A stretch of 64,000 nt of DNA, from positions 8,200,036 through 8,264,035 of the forward strand of contig CP136069.1 of assembly GCA_032622095.1 (NCBI GenBank), given 5' to 3'. Under the pieces are notes generated by a model. The model was not told the origin of the DNA. It saw nothing but the letters and a program-made list of their open reading frames with translations, and did no database searches. This DNA comes from Siphonodentalium dalli (taxonomy: Eukaryota > Mollusca > Scaphopoda > Gadilida > Siphonodentaliidae). Numbering within the stretch: the stretch's first letter is position 1; every line of letters begins with the position of its first letter. Below are positions 1 to 10,669 of the stretch, one piece after another. A program made the translations under genes and the position numbers.

Positions 1-123
1 GTTTGAAACCGTATTGAGTTTCAGCTAAATGACTTGTAATCAGGCGATGAAATCTATTGTCACATTTTGCATATCAGATAGTTCCGTGATCGATGCTAAG
101 ATTTTGTTTGTACACCCATTACA

Positions 124-244
124 TACAGCAATGCCATTGGAGCTTTCCGATGAATGGCAACAAGCCATATTTCCGACTAATTTCTGAAAAGTTAACCATA
201 ATTCTGCTGTGGTTAAGGAGTCCATTATTTAGGGCATTACTGTA
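124..244. mobile_element. TA-B fold-back MITE, internally deleted
   Basis: The left end survives only as tacagcaatgcca, which runs straight into the complete right arm (gagctttccgatgaatgg to gggcattactgta). Most of the left arm has been lost. The TA at the right edge fits a Tc1/mariner-type target duplication. Confidence 0.75.
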
Positions 245-270
245 TGTCGTTCTACTTGCCAAAGGGTTAA

Positions 271-662
271 CCCTTTACCCAACAAACCGGCCAAAACCGG
301 CCAAATAAAGCTTCAACAGCCTAAAATATCTTCGGTCTGTCTCAATAGAACCATACACATATGGATATCATTGGAACCGGCTCCTTGACCACATTGTGAT
401 AGTTACAGTTATGCCCTGTGCCAATGCATTCTCTTATATATGCGAGTCGACCATAGGTCGCCTCGCATATATAAGAGAATGCATTGGCCTAAAAAAAATC
501 TTTTTTTAACACTTTTTACCATTTTTTCTTACATTCTTTAACAATTTTATAATTTGTAATGTGTTAAGCCAATGCATTCTCTTATATATGCGAGGCGACC
601 TATGGTCGACTCGCATATATAAGAGAATGCATTGGCACAGGGCCGTTCTGTTGGGTAAAGGG
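271..662 (+). mobile_element. TTAA-A MITE, full length
   Basis: TTAA occurs at 267-270 and 663-666. The ends CCCTTTACCCAACA and TGTTGGGTAAAGGG are inverted repeats. Two PAL hairpins lie at 420-488 and 568-636, the second being the reverse complement of the first, with an AT-rich spacer of about 80 bp between them. The left 150 bp (CCGGCCAAAACCGGCC to the first PAL) has no counterpart on the right, which gives the element an orientation. No ORF. This 392-bp copy serves as the family reference. Confidence 0.9.
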
Positions 663-792
663 TTAAAGGAGAGACCCCTCGTGTCTTTATTCCACTAAGC
701 TGCTCACTGCTGCTAATTTTACTTCCCTGTTTCTGAATGAATTATATTATATTGTCACAGACTCTGCATGAAATAGTGTGAATACATTGCTC

Positions 793-844
793 GATTACAT
801 TGTTTGATTACATTGTTCGATTACATTGTTCGATTACATTGTTC
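793..844. repeat. 13-bp minisatellite, 4 copies
   Basis: GATTACATTGTTC is repeated four times head to tail, with one T/C difference in the first copy. A partial copy precedes it. Confidence 0.85.
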
Positions 845-1006
845 GTATTGTTCTCTGGAGACTCCTAACTTCATGGATTGTTTGTTTATGTCTGTGAATA
901 ATTAATCCTGTCTGTCTTTCTGAATCAAATCAAAGGTCGTTGTTTTAAGATAAAACTTATCAGGGGAGATTCCATTCATTACTCTGAGCAGGAACAATAC
1001 TTAAAA

Positions 1007-2272
1007 TAGTGTGTCTGTCATTTTCAGAATGTTTTCCTCAGAGGGTGAATCCTCACAGCGTGGGATAGCATCACCAAATTCACCCTCTAGGAACCACATT
1101 CTGTTTAGGCCTTATATTCTGGGAAGTATCTGTAGTCATTGTTAGCTCAACTTACTTTGTAAGTTTGAGCTATTGCCATGGGTTGGCGTCCGTCGTCCAT
1201 GTGTCTGTGCGTCCGTGTGTCCGTCAACAATTTCCTTTGGCGCGGGCTACAGATCGTACCTTTGGTATGATCTTTATGAAATTTGTCATGAATGTTGACA
1301 TTGACATGTAGATGGGAACGAGTCATTTTGGGGTCATTCGGCCAAAAAACATGGCCGCTGGTGGCCATCTTGGATTTTAAAATTAAATCCATTGGCACGG
1401 TCTACAGGTAGTACTGTTCGTTTGATCATCATGAAATTTGTCATGGATGTTAATATTGACATGTAGATGGGAACAAGTCATTTTGGGGTCGTTTTGTCAG
1501 AAAACATGGCCGCCAGCAGCCATTTTGGATTTTACTCTTCGCATGACTAAATCCTTTGGCGCGGGCTGCAGGTCGTAGCTTTAGTCGGATCTTCATGAAA
1601 TTGTCATGGATGTTAACAATGACATGTAGATGGGAACGAGTCATTTTGGGGTCGCACAGCCAAAAAACATTGCCGCCAGCAGCCATCTTGGATTTTACTC
1701 TTTGCATGACTAAATCCTTTGGCGTGGGCTACAGGTCGTAGCTTTGCCATTGGTCTGATCTTCATGAAATTTGTCATGGATGTTAACAATGACATGTAGA
1801 TGGGAACGAGTCATTTTGGGGTCATTCGGTCAAAAAACATGGCCACCAGCAGCCATCTTGGATTTTACTCTTTGCATGACTAAATCCTTTGGCACAGCTA
1901 CATGTAGGTTAGACATTTCAATTAGCACCTTTCCGATTCCTCCATTTACTGTCAACCATTAAATTATTCCCTTACCTAAGTTGAGCTACAGTGTCATTGA
2001 CACTTTCATTTTTTGGTTACTTTTTCCTTCTGGAATTTTCTATATCTCCTAATTTGCAAAAGATAAAATGCATAATCGAGGTTAGTAATGGGTGACTATC
2101 ACCAACTTCAACTAGGGAACTTGAAATCTTATCCTGGGTCTCGCACAGCAGTTGATGCCTAAGCATGAAGAGGTTCCAAGAGGGGGAATATGGTGATGCT
2201 AGCCTGCCGTGCGGGATAGCATCACTAAATTCACCCTCTGGGAATCTCATTCTGCAAAAGAGAGACATACTA
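1007..2272. mobile_element. hAT-D element split by a dispersed repeat
   Basis: Left arm at 1007-1134 (agtgtgtctgtcatt, then a hairpin ending ccacattctg) and right part at 1993-2272 (tggttactttttcc to ctgcaaaagagagacata). The two parts match the beginning and end of the longer D copy at 51017-51420. The interruption is the 851-bp element at 1142-1992. Confidence 0.65.
1142..1992 (+). mobile_element. Dispersed mollusc-like repeat with 160-bp tandem core
   Basis: The sequence starts ttagctcaactta and ends taagttgagctacagt, giving a short inverted terminal repeat TAGCTCAACTTA. GTCATTG on both sides (1135-1141, 1993-1999) is a candidate target duplication. Inside are about four units of 157-170 bp, each with gacatgtagatgggaac, tcattttggggtc and cagccatcttggatttt. 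Short ORFs on both strands come from the repetition and none looks like a protein. A second copy starts at 63527. Confidence 0.7.
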
Positions 2273-2675
2273 CATGTATTTTCAGGCTCAGATCTAATCA
2301 ATAGAGTGAGGATTCAAAGTGAGCTTGATTAGTGAATTGTATCATTGCCACCTCTCATTGAGACGAGGACATCTTCATCTCGAGCCCTGAACACGTTTCA
2401 GCACGGATCTAATTTAAATGACTGGGTGCCATCAGGATTCAATTTTCTCATCCTGCTGAGTCTAACGAGAATCTAACATGTCTGCCTCGCCACCGTTATT
2501 TCCTGAACGCGGCTCTGGTTTATTCTTTGAAGTTTTCCGTAGGTGCTGATTCCGTATTCCGAAGTATCGACTTAGACCAAAAAAAACTCTTATGTTTTCG
2601 ATAACCCTGCTTGGCTGAGACTTTCTTACCTGCCTCAATTATATTTTTTCGATTTTCTCCAGAAGGCTATAGTCC
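2273..2675. other. No gene; one diverged 100-bp satellite unit
   Basis: Around 2485-2580 there is a diverged copy of the 100-bp unit that forms the array at 2786-3320 (ttgaagttttccgtaggtgctgattcc, ending gtatcgactta). The rest shows no recognisable feature. The half TA-B element at 2676-2782 separates this unit from the main array. Confidence 0.5.
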
Positions 2676-2782
2676 GAGAGCTTTCCGATGAATGGCAACA
2701 AGCCATATTTCCGAATAAATCCTGAAAAGTTACCCATAATTCTGCTGTGGTTAAGGAGTCGATTACTTAGAGCATTACTGTA
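2676..2782. mobile_element. TA-B, right arm only
   Basis: Runs from gagagctttccgatg to gagcattactgta. The left arm is missing. It sits within the 100-bp satellite. Confidence 0.8.
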
Positions 2783-2785
2783 CTG

Positions 2786-3320
2786 TATTCAATATCTCTT
2801 TCTTGTTATCTCCCTTGCTATTTCCTGAATGTGGCTCTGTTTCATTCATTGAAGTCTTCCATAAACCGCTGATTGCCGCTGAATCGTGTTCCGACGTATC
2901 GACTTACTCTTCCTTGTTCTCTCCCTTCCTATTGCTCTGTTTCATTCATTGAAGTCTTCCATAAACTGCTGATTCCTGATGATTCATGTTCTGAGGTATC
3001 GACTTACTCTTCCTTGTTCTCTCCCTTCCTATTGCTCTGTTTCATTCATTGAAGTCTTCCATAAACTGCTGATTCCTGATGATTCATGTTCTGAGGTATC
3101 GACTTACTCTTCCTTGTTCTCTCCCTTCCTATTGCTCTGTATCATTCATTGAAGTCTTCCATAAACTGCTGATTCCTGATGATTCATGTTCTGAGGTATC
3201 GACTTACTCTTCCTTGTTCTCTCCCTTCCTATTGCTCTGTATCATTCATTGAAGTCTTCCATAAACTGCTGATTCCTGATGATTCATGTTCTGAGGTATC
3301 GACTTACTCTTCCTTTTTCT
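2786..3320. repeat. 100-bp tandem satellite, about 5 copies
   Basis: attgctctgt recurs at 2931, 3031, 3131 and 3231, an exact period of 100 bp. The last three units are nearly identical; the first ones are more diverged, as expected at the edge of an array. Confidence 0.9.
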
Positions 3321-3542
3321 CAGTCTGGGAGCGCTGGATAAAAATAGATCATATTAAAGTGATGTACTAATCTTGAAAGCTCAATTCACCCTTTGTATTC
3401 CATATGGACTCTCCCTCTCAGTTATTAAAGTATGCATTGGAATGGTTTATTATACATCTGGAGGGGTTTTCAAGAAAAAAAAGCAGACGACAGATAAGAC
3501 AAGTACAGAACTATACATGTGGTAGCTTTATGTTAGGATGTA

Positions 3543-3672
3543 CAGTAATGCCCTAAGTAATCGACCCCTTAACCACAGCAGAATTATGGGTAACTTTTCA
3601 GGATTTAGTTGGAAATATGGCTTGTTGCCATTCATCGAGAGCTTTCTGATGAATGGCAACAAGCCATATTTA
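3543..3672. mobile_element. TA-B, right arm truncated
   Basis: TA then CAGTAATGCCCTAAG at the left, complete left arm, turn at ttcatcgagagctttctgatg. The copy breaks off in the right arm after aagccatattt. Confidence 0.8.
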
Positions 3673-3922
3673 TAAATAAATTATATATGTTATATACCGT
3701 TATATACCGTATAAGCCTACATTTTTGTTTTATTTATTATTTAAACCCTTGCTTATGTGATTCAATATGTGTTTTCCAGTATTCACACTTTGTATATTAA
3801 ACAATGAGAACGGAATCCCAGTTCAAAGTTTGTATTTCCATATCCTGCTAAACCTTAATACTGGTCCAATATATGAGCCGAGTGAATACTGACATGTGCA
3901 AAGTTAATATGGCTACCTTTAA

Positions 3923-4503
3923 CCCTTTCAGTGCTAGGTCCAATTTTTGTATCAACCCATATACCCTGTGCCAATGCATTCTCTTATATATGCGAGTCGA
4001 CCATAGGTCGCCCTGCATATATAAGAGAATGCATTGGCCTAACAATGTTTAATCATTTGTTATTATTTTTTACAATTTTAATAATTTTTTTCTTATATTC
4101 TTTAACAATTTTATAATTTCACCCATACAGAGCCCCAGACAAACATGAGCAGACGACACTCAGTACACATGCTTCTATATATGTGTGGGGCTCCCTGTAG
4201 GGTTATTAACACTCTGGATGTTTTTTTTATTTTATGTCCTAAAAATTGTTAAAGAATGTAAGAAAATTTAATATAAAAAAAAGTTAAAAAATTGTTAGGC
4301 CAATGCATTCTCTTATATATGCGAGGCGACCTATGGTCGACTCGCATATATAAGAGAATGCATTGGCACAGGGTATTACTCTATATATTTTTTTTCTTCC
4401 AAAATCTGTGTACGCTGTGGTCATTACATTGTTTGTTGAACTTATTATCTGAACATTTTCAACAGGATAACTACTCAATAGTTAGTGTTTAGTGTAAAAA
4501 GGG
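3923..4503. mobile_element. TTAA-C element with an H module inside
   Basis: TTAA at 3919-3922 and 4504-4507. The left end CCCTTTCAGTGCTAGG is clear; the right end (gtgtaaaaaggg) is degenerate. The first PAL is at about 3969-4037 and the second at about 4298-4366. Between them lies the H hairpin (agagccccagacaaacatg to tgtggggctccctg), so this is one of the composite A/C plus H elements. Confidence 0.7.
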
Positions 4504-4507
4504 TTAA

Positions 4508-4770
4508 CCCTTTTAGTGCCAGGGGGCGATCTCATCGGCCCTAATTTATGGTCTGTATATGTCTTATATATGTCGTCTGCTCATGTTTGTCTGGGGCTCT
4601 GTATGGGTGAAATTATAAAATTGTTAAAGGTTGCAAGAAAAAATTCTTAAAATTGTAAAAAATTGTTAGGCCAATGCATTCTCTTATATATGTCGACTCG
4701 CATATATAAGAGAATGCATTGGCACAGGGTGTATGGGTCGATACAAAAATCGGACCTGGCACTCAAAGGG
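4508..4770. mobile_element. TTAA-C MITE
   Basis: Ends CCCTTTTAGTGCCAGGGG and CCTGGCACTCAAAGGG with TTAA at 4504-4507 and 4771-4774. Its PAL (about 4672-4724) lacks the central gaggcgacctatg part, so the hairpin is shortened at the dyad. The left TTAA is shared with the preceding element. Confidence 0.85.
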
Positions 4771-5125
4771 TTAATGGATTTCCTCATATCTCCGGATGTG
4801 GAAAGTTTAGATGCACCGATGCAGAAAACTACTTAAAGAATTGTAAGAACAAAAGATAAAAATTTTAAAGAATGTAAGAAAAAATGATTATTTTGTTTAT
4901 AGAATGTAAGAAACGAGATCGGCAGATGTTTAACTGTTAGGCCAATGCATTCTCTTATATATGCGAGGCGACCTATGGGAGACTCGCATATATAAGAGAA
5001 TGCATTGGCACAGGGTGTATGGGTCGATACAAAAATCGGACCTGGCACTCAAAGGGTTAATGGATTTCCTCATATCTCCGGATGTGGAAAGTTTAGATGC
5101 ACCGATACAGAAAACTACTTAAAGA
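4695..5125. repeat. Tandem duplication, 286-bp offset
   Basis: 4695-4839 and 4981-5125 are about 145 bp of nearly identical sequence. The copy contains half a PAL, the C right end with TTAA, and about 65 bp of flank starting tggatttcctcatatctcc. A second PAL at 4941-5009 belongs to the duplicated copy. Confidence 0.8.
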
Positions 5126-5128
5126 CAT

Positions 5129-5339
5129 ATTATCCTGTGCCAGTGCATTCTCTTATATATGCATAGGGAGCCTTGTATATTTAAGAGAATGCACTGACTT
5201 ACAAGATCAAGGAAAAATATTGTTAGGCCAATGCATTTTCTTATATATGCGAGGCGCCCTATGGGCGACTCGCATATATAAGAAAATGCATTGGCACAGG
5301 GTTTTCGCAAAAATTCAGGAAGCTCCAGTCATGAAAAGG
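5129..5339. mobile_element. TTAA-I element, left end unclear
   Basis: Has the I-type hairpin gccagtgcattctctta to gagaatgcactgac at 5139-5198 and a PAL at 5227-5295. The right end ctccagtcatgaaaagg runs into TTAA at 5340-5343. The left terminus is merged with the duplicated C flank. Confidence 0.55.
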
Positions 5340-5343
5340 TTAA

Positions 5344-5535
5344 CCCTTTTAGTGCCAGGGATTTAGTCTGAATTTATGGTCTGTAGAGTGCCCTTTTTTT
5401 TTAAATTTTTTTGGGTTAGGCCAATGCATTCTCTTATATATGCGAGGCGACCTATGGTCGACTCGCATATAGAAGAGAATGCATTGGCACAGGGTATATG
5501 GGTCGATACAAAAATCGGACCTTGCACTCAAAAGG
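5344..5535. mobile_element. TTAA-C MITE, short
   Basis: Ends CCCTTTTAGTGCCAGGG and TGCACTCAAAAGG, TTAA at 5340-5343 and 5536-5539. One PAL at about 5419-5487, with one cgcatatagaag variant in the right arm. Confidence 0.85.
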
Positions 5536-5636
5536 TTAATAGTAATAATGCTGCATAATTTGGTAACTGTGAGCATTAATAAGGCACATATAATAAAAGA
5601 ACACCTGCAGTTTGAATACCTGACACATCTCATTCA

Positions 5637-5685
5637 TGTCTGGAAAGAAATATTGAATTTGAAACTTGATATTTCTTTCCAGACA
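5637..5685. repeat. Perfect 17-bp stem-loop
   Basis: TGTCTGGAAAGAAATAT at 5637-5653 is repeated as its exact reverse complement at 5669-5685 with a 15-nt loop. It is not part of any family seen elsewhere in the window. Confidence 0.8.
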
Positions 5686-6171
5686 CTCGTGAGATATTTT
5701 GGTATTAACAGAAAAAAACTCTAGGTGTTCTCTAGATTTTCTTTCCATTGATTGATATGTAATATTCATGTCTTCATAATTTGAATTTACGAGTAAAATT
5801 GTTGACCATTGTCAAGGGACATAATTTCTATTATCCCGACTAGTATCTAGTTACGTGGCACCATGGCTGTACCGATCACACAAACAGATCCTTACTTCCC
5901 AGAATCCATGCTTGGGCTGTGAACTTAATTAGTTTGCCAGAGCTCTCTTCTTTCTTTCATTACCATAAGGCTTTGTGAGGCAATTTAAGGACCCATTGAG
6001 AATTATGTGGATGATGATGACCGCCATGAAGTCTAATAAACCACGAGACTTCTATTCACAACTTATCATGTTGCCGCACCAGGCCGCTTATCATGTTGCG
6101 GAATCATTTTGTGTGCTGTCACAAATTTGGAGTGGCATAGACTGAACTTTAAAGTCATATACAGTAATGCT
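5686..6171. other. No gene or repeat recognised
   Basis: Moderately AT-rich sequence without a long ORF, tandem structure or match to the families in this window. Confidence 0.5.
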
Positions 6172-6345
6172 CTGAGTAATTGACTTCTTAACCACAGCAG
6201 AATTATGGGTAACTTTTCAGGATTTAGTCGGAAATATGGCTTGTTGCCATTCATCGGAAAGCTCTCCCCATATTTCCGACTAAATCCTGAAAAGTTACCC
6301 ATAATTCTGCTGTGGTTAAGGAGTCGATTACTTAGGGCATTACTG
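6172..6345. mobile_element. TA-B, short central deletion
   Basis: TA at 6170-6171 and 6346-6347 flank CAGTAATGCTCTGAG and GGGCATTACTG. Both outer arms are complete. The right arm lacks the gatgaatggcaacaagc segment next to the turn. Confidence 0.9.
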
Positions 6346-6429
6346 TATAGTGATAAAAACATCAAATTTTTAAGCTGCTAGTCCTTATCCTATCAATTTT
6401 GGTTTGACAGTGTTTCCATTAAAGGGGCA

Positions 6430-6690
6430 GTGGGTAACCTGTACAAAACCTTGGAACTATTTGAAGTTTTGACAGGGAACCTTATAAAGTCGAAAAATAA
6501 CGCGGGTAATATATTTCTTAGTTATTATGTTTTCCTTAATAATGTACTTCATTCTTGGTGAAGATCCCAACCCACATATACAATAACCATACACATCCCA
6601 TTCCAAAGAATAATTGCTTATGTTGGACCCCTTGTATCTCCCTCTAAATAAAATGATCACGGAATGATAAACAAAGGTCATTTTATTTTC
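6430..6690. repeat. Arm of fold-back family F
   Basis: tacaaaaccttggaact to gtgaagatccca matches the left arm and centre of the fold-back at 62965-63390. Only one arm is seen here. Confidence 0.6.
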
Positions 6691-6759
6691 CTGCTGAGGC
6701 TGACAAACTAGATATATGGCATAATGTTGTTTTAGGTCAAAGTCCCATGTGTAGATCTT

Positions 6760-7370
6760 TCTATATCACATGAAACCCCTATAATATCATTGAAAAATCC
6801 ATTAGAGTAATAGCTGCATTGCACCAAGAAAATTACAGCGCAGATTAATACTATTCAGAAAAGCCGCACTTGACATCAATACCAGACATTGCAAAATGAT
6901 TGCTTTCTTGATTAAAGTTCAATTATTGTCCAACTTAGTTACACTATCGAAAATAGGCTCAAAAACAAAGAGGGGGACTATATATTTGGCACAAGGCAGA
7001 GCACGCAATATGGTCGTTTATGGTTGTGAAACGTCTCGGCTAACGCGTGCATGTATACATTTTACATCCATTTTTCAGCTTCTTTTAACCCTTTGAGTGC
7101 CAGGGGCCAATCTCATCGGCCCTAAACCTACTAAATAAGTCTGTTAAAGAATATAAGAATAAATTATTAAAATTGTAAAAAATTGTAATTTTTTTTTTTT
7201 AGGCCAATGCATTCTCTTATATATGCCAGGCGACCTATGGTGAGTATGGTCGACTCGCATATATAAGAGAATGCATTGGCACAGGGTATATGGGTTGATA
7301 CAAAAATCGACCTGGCACTCAAAGGGTTAAAGATTTTGATTTGTTGAAAAGGCATAAAGCTCTAGTATTT
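6760..7370. repeat. Dispersed repeat R, copy 1
   Basis: From catgaaacccctataatatcatt to ttttgatttgttgaaaaggc this stretch aligns to 36713-37246. The shared parts include gacattgcaaaatgattgcttt and tttcagcttc. The present copy holds a TTAA-C insertion (7089-7326) that the other copy lacks. Nature of R unknown. Confidence 0.75.
7089..7326. mobile_element. TTAA-C MITE inserted in R
   Basis: TTAA at 7085-7088 and 7327-7330; ends CCCTTTGAGTGCCAGG and CCTGGCACTCAAAGGG. PAL at 7203-7280 with an enlarged loop (tgagtatggt added). In the paralogue the same site reads cttcctctaaggattttg, without an insert. Confidence 0.9.
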
Positions 7371-7535
7371 TTCATGTGATGAACAATATCTTCAGCTCGT
7401 TATGTTGGAATATAAGATTTTATGAAACTCATTTCATAAATTTGATTCACAACTCGTCTACAACTTGTATCAAATTATCAAACTCGTTTCATAAAATCTT
7501 ATATCCCAACATAACTCGTTGGAGATCTTCTATAT
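7370..7535. mobile_element. Fold-back G, copy 1
   Basis: Arms cgttatgttggaatataag and cttatatcccaacataac enclose tatgaaactcatttcataa-type repeats. A second copy with the same outer sequence (tgtgat..aa.atcttca.ctc to ttggagatc) is at 38249-38395. No clear target duplication. Confidence 0.7.
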
Positions 7536-7625
7536 ATCAGGGTTTAGTGTTGTTTACCCCGCTCACATTATAAACCATTATCGTGAGTAAGAATACCATT
7601 ACAATCAGTAAATATACTTTAACTA

Positions 7626-7777
7626 CAGTAATGCCCTAAATAATCGACTCCTTAACCACACCAGAATTATGGGTAATTTTTCAGGATTTAGTCGGAAATA
7701 TGGCTTGTTGCCATTCATTGGAAAGCTCTCAGCAACAAGCCATATTTCTGACTAAATCCTGAAAAAATACCCATAAT
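7626..7777. mobile_element. TA-B, right end lost
   Basis: TA at 7624-7625 then CAGTAATGCCCTAAA. The right arm stops at acccataat, where a G-rich minisatellite begins. Confidence 0.8.
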
Positions 7778-7825
7778 GGGGGGGGGATATCCAGTGGTGG
7801 GGATATCCAGGGGGGGATATCCAGG
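7778..7825. repeat. G-rich minisatellite
   Basis: gggggatatcca is repeated three times with variable numbers of G. Confidence 0.75.
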
Positions 7826-8137
7826 GGATGACGTGTTACACCGGAAGCTCTTTCAGTTGTTATACTTCTGATATTTATTTATTAGTTAGCTGTCTACTAT
7901 ATATGTCTGTATTCTGGCAATGTAGTGAAAACTTTTGTCCTAATGATGTTGATAAGTAAACCCTCAATTAGTACTGTGCCAAATTACCAATAGCTTAGAG
8001 GCTCTATTCCATGTTTATGCTGGCTCCCGTTTACATGTCTGGTCACTGCCAAGAGTATAACTCAAATCATAGTCTTGTAGTGGGTCCAGGGATATATTGT
8101 AGCAAGTGCAGCCAGTGCTTCTTCTTTGTACAGTTAA
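7826..8137. other. No gene recognised
   Basis: At 8022-8060 the text ggctcccgtttacatgtctgg resembles the short direct repeats that flank the A element at 9932 and 18923. Otherwise nothing stands out. Confidence 0.4.
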
Positions 8138-8585
8138 CCCTTTACCCAACAAAACGGCCAAAAACGCCCAAATAAAGCTTCAACAGCCTAAAATATCTTC
8201 GGTCTATCTCAACACCATACAAATGTAGATATCATTGGAACCGGTTCATTGACCACATTGTGATGGTTACAGTTATGCCCTGTGCCAATGCATTCTCTTA
8301 TATATGCGAGTCGACCATACTAGTAGGTCGCCTCGCATATATAAGAGAATGCATTGGCCTAAAAAAAATCTTTTTTAAACACTTTTTACCATTTTTCTTA
8401 CATTCTTTAACAATTTTATATATTTTTTCTTACATTTTTTAACAATTTTTATAATATTTTTCTACATTCTTTGACAATTTTATCATTTTTAATATGTGTT
8501 AAGCCAATGCATTCTCTTATATATGCGAGGCGACCTATGGTCGACTCGCATATATAAGAGAATGCATTGGCACAGGGCCGTTCTT
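8138..8585 (+). mobile_element. TTAA-A MITE, right tip replaced
   Basis: TTAA at 8134-8137 and a good left end. PALs are at 8284-8358 (loop enlarged by actagt) and 8503-8571. The AT spacer between the PALs is expanded to three copies of cattctttaacaattttat. The right side ends ccgttctt and lacks the TTGGGTAAAGGG tip. Confidence 0.8.
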
Positions 8586-8626
8586 CTGTGAACAGTTAAA
8601 GTGACGTTGATCTTGAATATATACAA

Positions 8627-8682
8627 GAAAACCATAGTCAGAAATGGTAACCCCCCCAAGATCATATTATTAGGCATATACA
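8627..8682. repeat. 55-bp match to element X interior
   Basis: acaagaaaaccatagtcag and the following aaatggtaac, ccaagatc and tattattag recur at 12972-13027. It may be a relic of another X copy. Confidence 0.55.
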
Positions 8683-8816
8683 TGTATATAAATTATAATA
8701 TAAAATATATTGGTTTCATGAATGCACCACCTCAGAATTCCGTTAAAATAACTAATCCTTCAAATTATTAAAACGTCTATGGCTAATGACTGCAGGTTTC
8801 TCCTTCACCACACCAC

Positions 8817-8968
8817 CAAGCCTTGAAATAGTGTGTGTGTCATTTGCAGAATGAGGTCTCTAGAGCGTGAATTTAGTGATGCTACCCCGCATAGCGGGCT
8901 AGAATCACCAAATTCACCCTCTGGGGAACTCATTCTGCAACTGACAGACATACTATAAATCAGGCTTG
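8817..8968. mobile_element. hAT-D, single-hairpin short form
   Basis: CAAGCCTTGAAATAGTG to ATCAGGCTTG, 152 bp, folding into one hairpin around ccccgcatagcggg. Flanks cacaccac and cacaccag agree at 7 of 8 positions, an 8-bp target duplication. Confidence 0.8.
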
Positions 8969-9000
8969 CACACCAGAAAGCCTCTAAATGCAGACCAAAA

Positions 9001-9317
9001 ATCTACTAATCGGATTAAACACACCCTATAGTTCACAATACAACCTTTATTAATCTACTAATCGGATATAAACACACCCTATAGTTCACAATACAACCTT
9101 TATTAATCTACTAATCGGATATAAACACACCCTATAGTTCACAATACAACCTTTATTAACCTACTAATCGGATATAAACACACCCTATAGTTCACAATAC
9201 AACCTTTATTAAACTACTAATCGGATATAAACACACCCTATAGTTCACAATACAACCTTTATTAATCTACTAATCGGATTAAATACACTCCCTATAGTTC
9301 ACAATACAACCTTTATT
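9001..9317. repeat. 53-bp tandem satellite, 6 copies
   Basis: atctactaatcgga, aaacacaccctatagttcac and aatacaacctttatta recur every 52-53 bp. The first and last copies read cggattaaa, while inner ones read cggatataaa. Confidence 0.9.
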
Positions 9318-9699
9318 CTACATTCCAACTGAGACATACGTCATCAGCAAAGTTAGCTGTTATATTATGCATTTTGTTCCCGCAATATAATCTTCAAGAG
9401 TGGCCCAGCCATTGTTCATATCTAAACATCGAAAGCAATTAACACAGTCATTATAGTTACATACTGCAACAATGAGACATCTGCGAAGATACATCACGAA
9501 AACCCGAAATGTCTTGCGAGATATCCCCGAAATGTCTTGCGAGATATCCCCATCGCTATAGCTCTAGTGTACAATTTCCTAAAATAACTCACATCGCATG
9601 AAACCGGAAATGTGTTTCCTGCCTGATATCCCCATTGCCCCATTGGCATGGCCAGATCAGCGTAGCAGGAAACGCCCATAGTATAGGACGTAACTAGTC
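9318..9699. other. No gene; one short duplication
   Basis: ccgaaatgtcttgcgagat is present twice in tandem around 9503-9550. No coding signal. Confidence 0.5.
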
Positions 9700-9771
9700 T
9701 GCAAATAGTGTGTCTGTCAGTTGCAGAATGAGGTCACCAGAGGGTGAATTTAATGACACTATTCCTGCCTG
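9700..9771. mobile_element. hAT-D left-arm fragment
   Basis: gcaaatagtgtgtctgtcag followed by agggtgaatttaatgac, then the match ends. Confidence 0.65.
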
Positions 9772-9931
9772 GGCATTTAAAATATTATTCAATACATTGT
9801 AAATACCACAATAATTTAATAAAACTAAGGGAAATTATTTCTGAACTTGTCAAAATTAGCAGATCATCGGACTCAGAGGACCACAGTGGAATTGTTGTTT
9901 ATGATGACTCCGGTTTCATGTCCGGTTTTAA

Positions 9932-10132
9932 CCCTTTACCCAACAAACCGGCCAAAACCGGCCAAATAAAGCTTCAACAGCCTAAAATATCTTCGGTCTG
10001 TCTCAATAGAACCATACAAATATGGATATCATTGGAACCGGCTCCTTGACCACATTGTGATAGTTACAGTTATGCCCTGTGCCAATGTATTCTCTTATAT
10101 ATGCGAGTCGACCATAGGTCGCCTCGCATATA
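9932..10132 (+). mobile_element. TTAA-A MITE, left part (split by X)
   Basis: TTAA at 9928-9931, left end, 150-bp left arm and the first PAL up to ctcgcatata. The element resumes at 18741. Left flank gactccggtttcatgtccgg (from 9906) recurs at 18924 just beyond the remaining right part. Confidence 0.9.
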
Positions 10133-10160
10133 TGAGTCATTATCAATTTTGGCGCATATT
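10133..10160 (+). repeat. Left TIR of element X
   Basis: 28 bp, identical to the reverse complement of 18713-18740. After CGCATATT the two ends differ (cttgtcc against tcagtct). Confidence 0.9.
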
Positions 10161-10583
10161 CTTGTCCTTTCACACTGGCGTCTTTCAGACAAGATATATG
10201 CTGGCAAATTATAATTTTATATATGGCCCGCAATGCGTTCTATAAAATACACACCGAATACATGTCGTGTAGCGGGATATTAACCCCCTACCCGTTAGTT
10301 TTATAGCTGAATTTCCACTAAAACTCGTGTCCCAATTTCAAAATATCGAGTTCGCTCGTCTGTCTATGGACATTATTCACAATAATTATGAAAACTGTCA
10401 TGCGTAGTTGAATAATGGTCATTACTCTAAATGAAAACTAACTGTAGACTACCAATGTCCGAGATTTCCACATATTTTTTGCTCGTTACATCTTGTCCCT
10501 CAACTCGATGTATCTACTGTAACGAAGATGCATACTAGCAAAATAATAGGACCTCCCTATCAGTGTCAATGACGTCAATTCGT

Positions 10584-10591
10584 TTTATAAG
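10584..10591 (+). promoter_or_regulatory. Candidate TATA box in X
   Basis: TTTATAAG lies 86 bp before a good splice donor. A start about 30 bp downstream would give a short 5' exon without the ATG at 10608. Motif only; no transcript evidence. Confidence 0.3.
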
Positions 10592-10613
10592 AGTGAGAGC
10601 ACATGGCATGATC

Positions 10614-10669
10614 GAAAGTGGACGCCGATTTGGAATACGAAGATACAGCAGAGGAAAAATTAGCATCAG
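10614..10669 (+). other. Candidate non-coding 5' exon of the X gene
   Basis: Purine-rich stretch ending CAG before GTAGGT at 10670. Joined to the acceptor at 11972-11973 (ctttcAG) it would place ATG 11976 as the first start codon. The ATG at 10608, read through the splice, hits a stop soon after, so the exon would be untranslated. Inferred from splice-site consensus and position. Confidence 0.3.

Noticed and set aside
1142-1992. TIR DNA transposon
   Set aside because: The 12-bp inverted ends are real, but the interior is tandem repeat and the target duplication is uncertain, so I only call it a dispersed repeat element.
10608-10669. Coding first exon for the X gene from ATG 10608
   Set aside because: Spliced to 11974 it is out of frame with the MAMSNAERQ reading and meets a stop within a few codons.
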